A stretch of 64,000 nucleotides of DNA. It comes from Nymphalis io (Eukaryota > Arthropoda > Insecta > Lepidoptera > Nymphalidae). The notes under the pieces were generated by a model. That model saw only the letters and a list, made by a program, of their open reading frames with translations. It ran no database searches and was not told the DNA's origin. The stretch covers positions 13,397,001 through 13,461,000 of the forward strand of contig NC_065895.1 in NCBI RefSeq assembly GCF_905147045.1. Reading direction: 5' to 3'. Positions 1 to 11,482 of this stretch are shown piece by piece. A program made the position numbers and the translations under genes. Each line of letters starts with the position of its first letter. Within the stretch, counting starts at the first letter, position 1.

Positions 1-35
1 GTTAACCCAGCAGTGTGACATACAGGCTGTTACTA
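1..35 (+). mobile_element. SINE-B 3' end, cut by the window edge
   Basis: AACCCAGCAGTGTGACATAC followed by AGGCTGTTACT is the terminal segment of SINE-B; the rest lies outside the window. Confidence 0.6.
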
Positions 36-263
36 AATAACTTCATAACATAAATATTTATTTAAAAAAGCTTTTATGTACAAAATTCGATGTCTAAGCT
101 GTTGAGAGTTGAGGAGATGCGTCTGGAGCCAATCATCGGAACTGAACCAACATAAACGAAGGAAAGTAGGATAAGTGGAAGTAATACTAATTCAGCTTCG
201 AGAATATGATCCAAATATGAGCTTATATAATAAAAATACATTACAAGCATATCGCATACATAA

Positions 264-453
264 CTAGCTAATTGTCCCGGCTTCGCACGGGCCGATAAGA
301 AGAAAAAATGTATTTTGGATAGAATTTGCGTAAAATCCATTCTTAATGAGCGTCTACGTCGGGGAAGAAGGAACTGTGACAAATGTCAAGTCAACCGGCG
401 CATATTTTAGAAGATTTCGTTAGTAGTGCTTCGCTTATATATAAATAGATAGA
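264..453 (-). mobile_element. Short non-autonomous Helitron
   Basis: On the minus strand it ends in a hairpin (CCCGTGCGAAGCCGGG) followed by CTAG and a T flank, the Helitron 3' signature. The other end begins TCTATCTATTTATATATA. Internally it has TCTTAATGAGCGTCTACG (plus strand), shared with lepidopteran elements of this kind. Confidence 0.65.
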
Positions 454-1774
454 CAACATTCATTTGCAATGAGTGATGAATGTTCACTGATGAAAGAAAA
501 ATTGTATACTGAAAAATACTAATGAACTTATTTACAAGTAAAAAAAAACGGGAATGACCATTAAATTAAGTTTTAAATAAAATGTTAAGGAAGTCGAAAA
601 TAAAAGTGCCGTTGAAGTAACACAGCCGAATCTTGCCACATTTATATATTCCCGCTATAAGTCATGCGGCTCACGTGAGCAGAAATTGCAATACACGAAT
701 ACATACAAAGATGGGAATGTGATTTCGCTCCGACGCCAGGTGTCCGTACTGACTTCCATTTCCGCTTCGACCTCGTCGTAATAGTCAGAAATTACTGAGA
801 TTTTTCCATCATAAGCACGAAGTAAAACATATTCAAAATGGTCTTTCATAATCATTAAGTTGTTTAAATGGAATTATTAAAAAACAATCTTTAATGGATA
901 TTGATGATAAAAAAAATATATTTAAAATAACTAGCTCACTGATATTGGCACTAAGAAATATTAACCATCATTTAAATCGGCAATGCGCAACCAATCTTGT
1001 CACAAAATATAGTTAAAATTCAAATAAGCATTATGTACGATAAAACGACAGATTTTAAAGGATTTTCGTGACAAACTTAGAACACTAGCGAAGCCGATTT
1101 CGCTAGATATCGATAAAAAGTATTTTCATTTAGGTAACCGCTATTCTTGAAATCATGCAGGTAAATTATAGTTAAAAAGACACAAAATAAAATTTATTAT
1201 CTCAATTTTGAAGCTAGTAGTACCACTCGTAATGGTACACTGTGTCCAATCTAACGTCAATATAACCTCCGGCCCCTTTGTGACGAGCATAGTGTTTCCA
1301 CCTGATGGTTCGCTAGATCATCTAATCAATGTCCGGTGACAATACAGGCATCACTGCCCTTGCACCCCATTATAAACACATTGTTTTAATATAAACTCTA
1401 CAGTTTACAGAATAAAGTATATTATCAAATAAATATAACTAGTTTCATAAAGGGCGGTGATGTTATGATATAATAAATATCGAATTTAAAATTTTCCACT
1501 TAATTTCTTTTAAGTATTTCTTTAAAGAGACGACGCCTTTTTCTCTCTCTAGCGACAAACACAACTAACAGCTTTAAGCGCTTCATTTGCACAAATATTA
1601 TGAACATGTTTGTTTTTTTTCGTTGTATTTTTAAGAATTCAGTAACAAAGAACCAATCTAATTCGTATGGAGCTTTTCTATTATATTTATTTATAGCTTT
1701 AGAAATATTTAACTTGGACGGGCGGACACACGATGTGTATAAAGAATGTAATTTTACAGATCTAGCTTTTTTTA
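454..1774. other. AT-rich non-coding interval
   Basis: No recognised gene or element. A minus-strand open frame of 66 codons at 655-855 is G+C-richer than its surroundings but has no homology I can name. CCACCTGATGGTT near 1300 resembles the SINE/LINE tail motif only in isolation. Confidence 0.6.
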
Positions 1775-2018
1775 CTTGATGGTAGAACCTTGTACAAAGC
1801 GGTCCTGGATATGCACTGGGTGTATCTCATCACATATTCTACCGCCACATAACAAGGAAGTCGAAAATAATTCAGTATTGTTGTGTTTCGGTTGGGAGAG
1901 TAAGTGAGCCAGTGTAACAACAGGGATGTAACATTTTACTTCCCAAGGTTGGTTGTGGCGGTGGTGAACACTTACCATCAAGTGACTGAATTGCCTATCC
2001 TGTCTATTATATAAAAAT
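1775..2018 (+). mobile_element. SINE-A, full length but diverged
   Basis: Runs from GATGGTAGAACC to CTATTATATAAAAA with all internal blocks recognisable (ATTCTACCGCC, GTATTGTTGTGTTTCGGTT, GAGCCAGTGTAAC). Many substitutions indicate an old copy. Confidence 0.8.
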
Positions 2019-2319
2019 AGTTAAGTCTATACAGTCAAGAAAAACATTTATATGAAGAAAAAGTTATTTTACCTGTACTGTTATCGCTTTTAATTATAAC
2101 GAAAATCAATATACGATTACAGAAATATAGAATGCCAAGTAACAGTGAAAAACATAAATATTTCACTTTGAAATATATTGTTACATTTTTAAAGCAGAAA
2201 CTTTTCCACGACTTTTATACTATAAATCAAGTACCGTGAATAGATACTATTCGAGATTTGAAATATATACTAGAAAATTTGACACGGTGGAAGTCGCAAT
2301 ATCGCATAAACGATATATA

Positions 2320-2689
2320 ATAATAATAATAATAATAATGTCCTCCAGACCGATTTCAGCCACGGCGGCCACTCTCAAGAGAGATTAGGAGATATTGTAG
2401 TGCACAAGTGTGTGCGCAAACACAGGTGTACTCTCTATTCCCTAACTCTCATAATCCGATGGGACGGCAATCCGACACGTCCGGAAAGAGTGCAGGCGCA
2501 GGACCAACGGCTTTAAGTGCTTTCCGAGGTACGGGAGTGTAAACACTTCCAACTTCAAGACTTTGGCTGCCACTGAGAATTTTCTGACAGAAAAACCCAA
2601 TAACTTTTTATTGGCCTGACCTGGGAATTGAATCCAGGACTTCCGGGTCTACGGCCATATATCAAGCCGCTAGACCAACGAGGCAGTCA
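2320..2689 (-). mobile_element. SINE-C, full length with 12-bp TSD
   Basis: The antisense head TAGACCAACGAGGCAGTC is at the right with B-box GGGAATTGAATCC. The 3' end at the left has an (ATA)n tail. AAACGATATATA occurs at 2308-2319 and 2690-2701. Confidence 0.88.
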
Positions 2690-2820
2690 AAACGATATAT
2701 ATAGTATAGCTAACTATACTAATTTTAATGTTTTTATATAGAATTTATATAAAAAACATATTAAAAATGTAAAGCCCGTGCAACCGTCCAAAACGTTTGA
2801 ATAATAATAAGTAATAATAC

Positions 2821-3020
2821 TCGGTGGTAGAGCTTACCTACCACCCACTCAAATTGTACAACCAAGCAGCAATACTTAGTATTGCTATACTCCGGTTTGA
2901 CGGGGAAGTAAGCGAGAGTAACTACCGGCGCAAGGATCATAATTGATGTGGTTAATAATTTCTTACAATGTTTATGTGGTCCACTTTATATTAGATCGCC
3001 CATTTGCCAGTCTACTTATC
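2821..3020 (+). mobile_element. SINE-A, degraded
   Basis: CGGTGGTAGAGCTT, CCACCCACTC and ACTCCGGTTTGACGGGGAAG align with the family. The 3' part is eroded and has no A tail. Confidence 0.65.
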
Positions 3021-3129
3021 TGATTCAACAAAACAAAATATTATACACAAATTGCAATCAAATTCGATGACGAGCATGATACATATATTTAGGTTTTTCT
3101 GCTGATCTACATTTACTTTTAATACATTT

Positions 3130-3172
3130 TTGTTTGAGTCTACTTGAATAAAGCATATTTGATTTGGTTTGT
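3130..3172 (+). mobile_element. Scrap of the TTGAATAAA-type 3' tail repeat
   Basis: GAGTCTACTTGAATAAAGCA followed by TATTTGATTTGG, the A+T-rich terminal motif of a repeat seen more fully near 61.9 kb. Confidence 0.4.
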
Positions 3173-3985
3173 TGTTATCGATTATAAGAACAAAACAAAT
3201 TTAAATATAAACAACAAATGTTTAAATACAAATTCAACAAAAGTCACATAAGAATATTTTAAAAAGGATAACATATATAATTTATAAACAGACATATGCG
3301 ATATGAGTCGTAAAGAGTACAACGAAATTAGGTATAAAAATGTCTCTAACAAAAGACAGTATGACAACATACGATATGACAACTCTTTAAAAAAAAACAA
3401 AAGTCAGCAACACCAGGTTTTCTAAATAAATTAAAAGCCTCACATTGTCTTTTACACAAAGGGCGCAGTTTCATGGGAGATGACCTGGGACGGGTAAATA
3501 GGTAATAAAAAAGTACAATTAACGGAGCCCTAACGAGCGCGTGGCGTGCTCGGGTGAGCACGACTGGATGAAATGTTTTGGTATTTTTTGTTGTGTTTTC
3601 TACATAATCTCATCGTCAGTCAGACTTGGTCAAAATGTAATCAGATTATCAGTATCTCATCGAAAGTAATCGCATTCTGTGATTATTTATTATTTATCTG
3701 TAATTATCATCTTGATACATCTATATCGATAATCAAGGTAATGATTATTTCTTATTGATTCAGAGAAGGATGCGCGGGGTTGCCCTGACCGTTCGTACGT
3801 GAGGATTGGCTGGCTTGCCATATCTCGTCACCTCGCGCACTTCACGAAACAAAGACGGAATATATTAATATTAATTAATATTTATTTTAAAACTTAAAAA
3901 AATTGCATTATATGTAATTGTACCATTTAAAACATCAAACTCTGTAGAATAACTAAATTATATATTATGTAAAAAATCAATCCGA
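3173..3985. other. AT-rich interval with a small G+C-rich block
   Basis: Short open frames here are unconvincing. The block near 3770-3850 (GCGCGGGGTTGCCCTGACCG) may be a transposon scrap but no family is recognised. Confidence 0.5.
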
Positions 3986-4243
3986 GCCGAGATGGTCCAG
4001 TGGTAAAAACGCGTGAAACTTAACCGATGAACGTGGGTTCAAACCCGGGCAAGTATCACTGATTTTGCATGTGCTTAATTTGTGAGGAAACCTGCATGTG
4101 TCTAATTTCACTGAAATTCTACTACATGTGAATTCCACCAACCCGCACTGGAGCAGCGTGGTGGAATAAGCCCAAGCCTTCTCCTCAAAAAAGGAAGAGG
4201 AGGCCTTTAGCCCAGCAGTGGGACATTCACAGGCTGTTACGGA
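3986..4243 (+). mobile_element. SINE-B with internal deletion
   Basis: The tRNA-like head GCCGAGATGGTCCAGTGG and B-box GGGTTCAAACCC are present. The block from TTATAATTCATCTCG to AACATCGT is missing. It ends CAGGCTGTTACGG. Confidence 0.88.
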
Positions 4244-5905
4244 AATAATAAATCATATATATATGTATGAATTTGAATTTTATTTCTTGATATCTGTAAT
4301 TATAACCATATATAAGCACGATTATATATCCCGATTTTAATTTCATATAATTAATTATTTACCATGTTTAAAAGAAAAAGATTCATAAAATGTAGATTTT
4401 ATAAACAGTTACTTTTCTCGAAATAGTAACGCAATGGAGTTCAAAACCCTTGTCAATTTTAAGAAGTATTAGGCTCTTAAAATGTAAGTGTCGACACAGT
4501 GATATTACCCACATGCATAGATACACATCTATTATTCGATATTATCCCAGACGAAACATAACAAAATATAACTGTTATGTACTTGAATAATTAATAACAG
4601 TTAATGGACTTCAATTGTATTGAAATCGGTTGATCCCATACCATGTGTTTCTAATCAACGAGCGCGTAACGTAAGCCACGAGCATTACAGGTTTGTGACG
4701 TAATAAATAACATATCAAATAAAGTCCAGTATAAGCTGACACGACGGGATACGAGATTGCGAGAATACATTGACATTCGCATAGTTCATGTTGACTAGCT
4801 ACCGAACGCGCTTGCGGTGGGTACTGGAATTCAATAACCTTTAGGGCACGAACGCACATCGAGCAACGTCTATGAATGTGCTTTAGTAGATTTCATTGGT
4901 TCAAATTTAATTAAATATTATTCGAGATTATTCTTCCGATTAGAATGTCTTTTATAATAATTTATATATCATAAAACAATAACATGAAATTCAGGCTTGT
5001 TACAATTGTCTAAATTTAAAGCGGGTGAAATTATTACGTAATAATACCCTTCCGGTATGAGTTTAATGTATGTAAATTTCAGGTAGACATTACAAGCCAA
5101 CGCCTTCTATATTAGTGTAGATTTTGTATGGGTTAAACCGTCGAATATATTAATATTGCTATAAGAATTATAGTCACAAGTAGTAAGTTGTTATGAAACG
5201 ATATTATTTATGCGGTTAATTAGCACGTATTTCGTCATGCCGATGATCAAGCTGTGTGCTTACCAATCCATATCATTCCGTGAGTGTCGTTGAAGCCGAT
5301 TAAGGGAATTTTGGTAAGCGCATCTGTCAATATCATGGAGTATTAAAGCGCCTTAACCAGTATGGTGGCGGGAAACCCACCCACCAGATAAAGCATTCCC
5401 AATAAGTGTTGGTGTTAATGAAAAATCGAGAAAATGAAGCATATAATGATTTTATGTAATGTTCATTTTAACAGATATATTATCTAAGTGTATGCATTTT
5501 TTGTAAATGTTTTCTAAATTCCTAAAAATATGTCACCTGTATAATGAATGAACTTGTTTTAATAAATTAATGAGCGTAACATTTTCGCGTCGCTTCACAT
5601 GACCGAACTTAAGACGACGTCACTGACGTTACGTATGGTAAACGTAATCTTGCATCAAAGACTTCGACTTTAAATGACTTATATTAACCCCAAAGAACTT
5701 TATGACACTTCAAAAACCTTATGACATATGGACGTTCTAAATTTAAAATAGAATATTTTTAGGGTTAAAGAGAAATATCAATTAAAAAGAAATAACAAAT
5801 TTATGATTTAATGAATTAACAATTCGGTGCTAAAATGTATCCAATACTATATTTCTTACACGGGCGTACACTCCCAGAGGGGCTTGCGAAGCCATGCACA
5901 TCAGG
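4244..5905. other. AT-rich non-coding interval
   Basis: No gene, repeat family or hairpin identified. The 82-codon minus-strand frame at 4611-4859 shows no recognisable motif. Confidence 0.6.
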
Positions 5906-6200
5906 TTTTTTTTGTTATAAAATAGGAAGGTGGACGAGCATATGGGCCACCTGATGATAAGTGGTCACCAAACGCCCTTAGACGTTGGCATTGTAAGAAA
6001 TGTCAACCATCGCTTATAGCCAATGCGCCACCAACCTTGGGAACTAAGATTTTATGTCCCTTGTGCCTGTAATTACACTGGCTCACTCACCCTTCAAACC
6101 GGAACACAACAATATCAAGTATTGCTGTTTTGCGGTAGAATATCTGATGAGTGGGTGGTACCTACCCAGACGAGCTTGCACAAAGCCCTACCACCAGTAA
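5906..6200 (-). mobile_element. SINE-A, near full length
   Basis: A T-run at the left, then GGGCCACCTGATGATAAGTG and continuous similarity to CCCTACCACCAGTAA at the right. It contains a small open frame (MRHQPWELRFYVPC...) that recurs in many antisense copies and is not a gene. Confidence 0.9.
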
Positions 6201-6360
6201 GGTAATCATGTAACAATAATGGAAACTTCAAACTATGAGTTAATGGACCATTTAATTCTTATCATCCGGTCAAGTATTTTAAAAATCGTATTTTTTGTTT
6301 GATTTACGAATATTTGTGTGTAGTAATATAGATAATATTCTTACCTAAGCCTACTGGTAA

Positions 6361-6682
6361 TACAGTAACAGCCTGTGAATGTCCCACTGCTGGGCTAAGG
6401 CCGCCTCTCCCTTTTTGAGGAGAAGGTATTCCATATAGCTTATTCCATGACGCTGCTCCAATGCTGGTTGATGGAATACACGTGTGGTAGAATTTCAATG
6501 AAATTAGATACATGCAGGTTTTCTCACGATGTTTTCCTTACCGTATAGCAGAAGATAAATTATAATCACAAATTAAGCACATGAAAATTCAGGGGTGCTT
6601 GCCCGGGTTTGAACCCACGAGCATCGGTTAAGATTCACGCGTTCTTACAACTGCCATCTCGGTATTTACGGTATCTCTGCTA
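6361..6682 (-). mobile_element. SINE-B, full length
   Basis: From CAGTAACAGCCTGTGAATG at the left to a weakened head (CTGCCATCTCGG) at the right. TACTGGTAA occurs at 6352 and 6683 and may be the target duplication, if about 20 extra bases belong to the 5' end. Confidence 0.88.
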
Positions 6683-6691
6683 TACTGGTAA

Positions 6692-8093
6692 CAGTACATT
6701 TGATATTAATCTCATATTTATTCCACACTTGAAAACAATTTTTATGTTTGTTAATCTCAACTTCAGTCGTGAATTAGAAAAACAAATAAGAACTGTTTTG
6801 ATTGCAAATTAATTGAGTTGTAACAAAATTGGAGCTACAGTCGCTTAAACGACGGCGACATTACAATTGCGATATTTTTTTTTATATTCCGATGAATACA
6901 CATTGCTATGAATTTTTAGATATATTTATGTGTGAAGTCCTCCTGAGTTCAAGATACCCAAGGGATTGTTTTATTACTGCAATAGTAAAACATTATAGCG
7001 CGGTATATGAATTACATACTATAAATGGTGATATTATTCATATTTTGTGCTTATGTATTGAAATTATTCTAAGATATTCTAGCTATACAGACTTATGTTT
7101 ATTATATACTTTATAAAATAAATTAATTTAAGTTAATTTATATGTGACATTTCCAGAGAAAATTTGTATAACAGTTGGATATAAATATAATAACGACGAT
7201 ACAAATGGTGATATATATAAATGTAGCACGCCAATAAGCATGCTATATACTGGTAAGTTCGAGAAACTTGCTTTTATAAAGAGAGTTCTTCAGCAGTTCG
7301 TATGCTAATACTTAGCATGCTAGCACATTTGATGTTTGATTTTTATTTCCAACGGGGAAAGCGACTCGCAGGCCAACCACAGTAACGCAAAACACACCAT
7401 AACATATATCGCCTATAAAAATTATGTGGTTGCAAGCGCATATATAGTCATCAAATGGAATTTAATAAACGATTCCAAAAACATAGTTTATACAGTGCTA
7501 GTAAGTAGCACGCCAAATTTGCCTACAGCAACTATTAACTTTGGGTACACACGTACCCAAAGTTAATAGTTGCTGTATACCTCACATAACTGACATGACA
7601 ATTTTAAACAAAACACTTTTTTTAATATAAATAAATGATCTTTAAAAATGTATTTTATTTAAAGACACAATTCGATTATAGATTTATTATACGTATAAAT
7701 AAATATATACCTAGTAAACATTTTCACGTCGCCTGTGTTGCAATCAAGATGGGATTCGGATTTTTCTCGGAAAGACCGTCGATTCGCTCGACTGTGACTT
7801 CGCAAACATTTAAACCTTCATTAGGTGTTTGCTTGGCTTATAAAATATTTTCTACTGTGTGTTATCGAGAGAAAACTGTCTTAATACTGTTTGATTTGAG
7901 ATCTTTATTTTTATAAAAAAATGTTCAACCAAATTACTGAACCTTATCGATAATATTCGTTGTAATAATATTGAATCATATATAGCAGCTATTTTAGAAC
8001 TGTAATAATAGAGTCCTGATAATAATAATATATTATTTTATTTGATATTCCAGAAAGGCAGATGAAGAAATTTTGAATAGTATGTGGTTGCTT
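6692..8093. other. AT-rich non-coding interval
   Basis: Apart from the perfect inverted repeat at 7524, only low-complexity open frames of 76-95 codons rich in Ile, Tyr and Asn are found. Confidence 0.6.
7524..7577. repeat. Perfect 25-bp inverted repeat with 4-nt loop
   Basis: TACAGCAACTATTAACTTTG then GGTAC pairs with 7553-7577 without a mismatch; the loop is ACAC. There is no T-run as in a bacterial terminator and no known family around it. Confidence 0.95.
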
Positions 8094-8233
8094 TCTTGTC
8101 TCAGCAATTTCACTGCCTTAATCATCCTTCAAACCGAAACAAGCAATACAGATGATTGAGACTTCATCATAATTAATTGATTTATGAGGGAGTGGTACTA
8201 ATTTTAACAGATCTTAGCAAAGCCCTACTACCC
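8094..8233 (-). mobile_element. SINE-A, 5'-half remnant
   Basis: CATCCTTCAAACCGAAACAA and GATCTTAGCAAAGCCCTACT match the antisense 5' half. The tail region is absent. Confidence 0.5.
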
Positions 8234-8331
8234 CTATATATATATAATATTAGGTATTTATGTTCAAATCTAAAGATATATTTAATCAAAATCGATTATT
8301 AGGCTCAGTAAAGTAAATTAACATGTATATA

Positions 8332-8388
8332 TGTCACTGCTAAGCTTAACCCTCCTCTCCGTCTGAAGAGAAGGTTAGGAGCTTCTTT
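8332..8388 (-). mobile_element. SINE-B 3' scrap next to a fuller copy
   Basis: GTCACTGCTAAGCTTAACCC and GAAGAGAAGGTTAGGAGCTT correspond to the antisense 3' end. A second, longer SINE-B in the same orientation starts within 10 bp. Confidence 0.55.
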
Positions 8389-8391
8389 CAG

Positions 8392-8663
8392 TAACAGTAC
8401 AGTAACAGCCTGTTAATGTCCCACTGCTGGGCTAAGGCCTCCTCTCCCTTTTTTTTTTTGAGGAGAAGGTTTTGGAGCTTCTTTCACCACGCCGTTTTAA
8501 CGTGGATTGGTGGATATGTGGCAGATTTTAATCTGATATATTATTTTGACTTTCTCACGATGATTCACTGCTTGAGATGAATTACAAACGCAAATGAAGC
8601 ACATGAAAATCCAATCTTCAGTTAGAATTTCGGTATTCTAACCACTGGGCAGTTCTTGGCTTA
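8392..8663 (-). mobile_element. SINE-B, full length but diverged
   Basis: AGTACAGTAACAGCCTGTTA to CTAACCACTGGGCAGTTCTT. The poly-T within CTCTCCC...GAGGAG is expanded, and the B-box is eroded. Confidence 0.8.
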
Positions 8664-8770
8664 AGCTTAGTAAGCATAATTTAAATCAATACAATTTTGT
8701 TAGACCAAACCAAAACTCACTTAACAACATGATCCTGAAACGTCAGAAAGTAAAAAGACATACTGTTAGT

Positions 8771-9026
8771 TGTGGTAGCACTCTGTGAAAGCCCGTCTAG
8801 GTAGGAACTACCCACACATCAAATATTCTGTGTTTTAATTTCAAGGGTGAGTGAACCAGCGCAACTACAGACACAAAGGACATAATATCCTAGGTCACAA
8901 GATTGGTGGCGCATTAGCGATGTAAGGAATGATTAATATTCTTTGCAGTACCAATGTCTATGGGCGGTGGTTACCCCTTACCATCAGATGACCCATTTGC
9001 CCGTCCGACATATTTTATATAAAAAT
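8771..9026 (+). mobile_element. SINE-A, full length but diverged
   Basis: Starts TGTGGTAGCACTCTGTGAAA, with GCCCGTCTAGGTAGGAACTA, GATTGGTGGCGCATTAGCGA and ACCCCTTACCATCAGATGAC, ending in TATATAAAAATAT. The 3' half keeps CATTTGCCCGTCC, the version closest to the LINE tail. Confidence 0.8.
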
Positions 9027-9506
9027 ATCTATAGTAATTATTATTTTTAAATGATACACTCTTCAGAATAATATAGCGTCGTAAGTCGGTTTTCAACATA
9101 CAGTGAGTTAAATACAAATAACGAAGTGATTTGTTACATAATATCACTAATTATACATTCACATATTAATTTTATTAATATTTAAATATTTACACAGCAG
9201 GTTAAAAAGAAAAATCTTGCAACGTCGTAAATCAAGGAAACTATAGTAGTACCACCTAGCGCCATCTATCAAATATAATTGGCACAATTTTTCAAGTCTC
9301 ATGACAGGAAACGTAAACGTGCCCTACTTTCTTGCATGTGAACGTGTTTATGTCTGTAAATAGGATAGGCAGTCGATCAGACTTGACTTGATCACTGAAA
9401 GCATCAATCTAAATCGATCGGTCTATGTAAATAATGGTCATTATAAACACACAGGTGTCATTTATTGTATGTGGTATAAAAATAATACCGATGTTGAGTC
9501 ATATTT

Positions 9507-9960
9507 GAAACATCTATTGGCGCGCTTTGGGGGTTGACGGAATCGTGTGCCGTGACGTCACACGGTATGACGCTGTCTTATGCCGTCATGCTCCCTCAGC
9601 TCTCTCTACTTCTCTATGTATATGTGACCTATATACTATATACATCGTTGCTATATATTATTAACTAATGAGATGTATATTTATTCAATAGGTAGGTACC
9701 TACACATACGGGATTGCACAAAGCCATGCCACCAAGTAATATTATTTTAGTAGCGAACTCTATTCCTTTATTTAATTTACTCCATATTTATGTATGTTTT
9801 TTTTTTAATTATAAAATATTTCAATAACCAATTTCGATATTTGGCATGTACCGGGTGTCTCGTAATGGTCATATTTTATCAGTAATATATGTTTAAATTA
9901 AACAACACTGGGTCACGGTAACGTAGCGTCATAGACCGACAACACTTTCTGCACATAGAT
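9507..9960. repeat. Repeat X, copy 1
   Basis: Shares a long colinear stretch with 53450-53812: GAAACATCTATTGG, ATGACGCTGTCTTA, GCCGTCAT, GTTGCTATATATTATTA, a T-rich centre and GTGTCTCGT. It carries the near-palindrome CCGTGACGTCACACGG and an inserted SINE-A scrap. It has no recognised tRNA box, coding sequence or terminal repeat. Confidence 0.65.
9690..9739 (-). mobile_element. SINE-A 5'-end fragment inside repeat X
   Basis: GGTAGGTACCTACACATACG followed by GCACAAAGCCATGCCACCAA equals the antisense 5' end of SINE-A. It interrupts the alignment between the two copies of repeat X. Confidence 0.55.
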
Positions 9961-9969
9961 ATTAGTTAG

Positions 9970-10279
9970 TTTTTTTTTTTTTTATAGAATAGGAAGGCGG
10001 ACGAGCATATGGGCCACCTGATGGTAAGTGGTCACCAACGCTCTTAGACATTAGCATTGTAAGAAATGTCAACCATCGCTTACATATCCGCCATATATAT
10101 AATGCGCCACCAACCTTGGGAACTAAGATTTTATGTCCCTTGTGCCTGTAATTACACTGGCTCACTCACCCTTCAAACCGGAACACAACAATATCAAGTA
10201 TTGCTGTTTTGCGGTAGAATATCTGATGAGTGGGTGGTACCTACCCAGACGAGCTTGCACAAAGCCCTACCACCAGTAA
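9970..10279 (-). mobile_element. SINE-A, full length, young
   Basis: T-tail, GGAAGGCGGACGAGCATATG, GCCACCTGATGGTAAGTGG, then uninterrupted to CTACCACCAGTAA. A short TATA-containing insertion (CATATCCGCCATATATATAA) replaces the usual GCTTACACCAATGCG stretch. Confidence 0.92.
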
Positions 10280-10429
10280 ACATCTTAAATCTCAACTCTT
10301 TTTGGGCCAGGAAACAAATGACGCAAGCCCCATAACTTTGTCTTTAATTTCCACACTGCTATTTTTTACAGACCGTAAGTTAGGTATATAACAGTAATTT
10401 TTTTAATTACAAAATGATATTTTAGATTT

Positions 10430-10625
10430 TATGGGTAGGTTAGGGGTTGATTAATTCGTCAGAGCATCACGGTGGCATGCGAAAGCGATTCCGTAAAGAC
10501 CGCTGGTTTTTTAGTGGGTATTCCGACGTTCGGGACGCACTCGGTGCCTTGGACACGGGCAAGCCCCACATATCCCCCAACTGTTCCCGTGGGGGAAACG
10601 CGTAACGCGTTTTTCCAGAATTAAA
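10430..10625 (+). mobile_element. G+C-rich non-LTR retrotransposon 3'-end-like fragment
   Basis: An abrupt G+C-rich block (GGTTTTTTAGTGGGTATTCC, GGACACGGGCAAGCCCCACA, CCCGTGGGGGAAACGCG) that ends in CCAGAATTAAAAAAATAATA. The composition and A-rich end resemble 3' UTRs of lepidopteran LINEs. No coding motif can be read, so the family is unassigned. Confidence 0.45.
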
Positions 10626-10990
10626 AAAATAATAATTAATTGCTAAATGTCTCTGGATGTAGCAATATTTACTTAAATTCGATTAATCGATTTTCGATCG
10701 TGTTGAAAATTCTATTATCATATTACGATCCACTTGGGAAAGGCGTAACTAATCGATGACGGATGTCAATACATAAATTATATTGCCGTTATCGATATGG
10801 CAAGTTTAATAATTGTCCAAGATGTTTAGCTGTCAGATAAGGCTTAGTAGTGACTTAATATGTCGGAAACAATTCACACCAACAATGATATATTATACCG
10901 GCGTGTATATGATATGAATTATAACTAAAATTTTTAGTTTAGTATTTCTTTGCTTAACTCTTTAAGCTTTTCCAAATGCCTTGTGCTTCC

Positions 10991-11188
10991 TTGGTAATCG
11001 CTTTGTGCGTCTGGATAGGTAGTATTCAATCATCAATCATTCTTCGATTGCCAACTAAAAGCAGGGAGGATATAACACCTTCGTTAACAAGGTCGGAGGC
11101 ATATTGGCGATGTACGCGCCTATGTCTATAGGGTAACAGCTTACCATCAGGTGGCCCATTTGCCCGTCTTCCTATTTGTATTATAAAA
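10991..11188 (+). mobile_element. SINE-A, degraded with internal loss
   Basis: CTTTGTGCGTCTGGATAGGT marks the 5' end, and CTTACCATCAGGTGGCCCAT followed by TTATAAAATT marks the 3' end. The middle is shortened and scrambled. Confidence 0.6.
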
Positions 11189-11482
11189 TTAAGGAAAACA
11201 CTTCAAAATCAAAAACCTTTTGTGCCTAACTCGACTCTACTAATGCTGTAGAATTCACTTTTTTTTGGAAATTTGTGCTGCCGTCACAATATTTGATAAT
11301 TAAAATTAATTAACAATTCATTATGTATTCTTATGACTTACTAATAAAATATACGTCAATAGAAGATACATTTGTAAATAATCATAAACTCACGTGTATC
11401 GGTTAACATAGCAGGTAGTTGCAGCGCAAGACATGAATCTGAAAACAACAAACAACAAGTTAAAAACATATACAGCAGTGTT

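Noticed and set aside
6023..6205. Recurring open frame MRHQPWELRFYVPCACNYTG... seen at about 6.0, 10.1, 25.2, 30.3, 38.3 and 45.4 kb
   Set aside because: It is the antisense of SINE-A. It recurs only because the element does, varies with the state of each copy, and has no start or stop context of its own.
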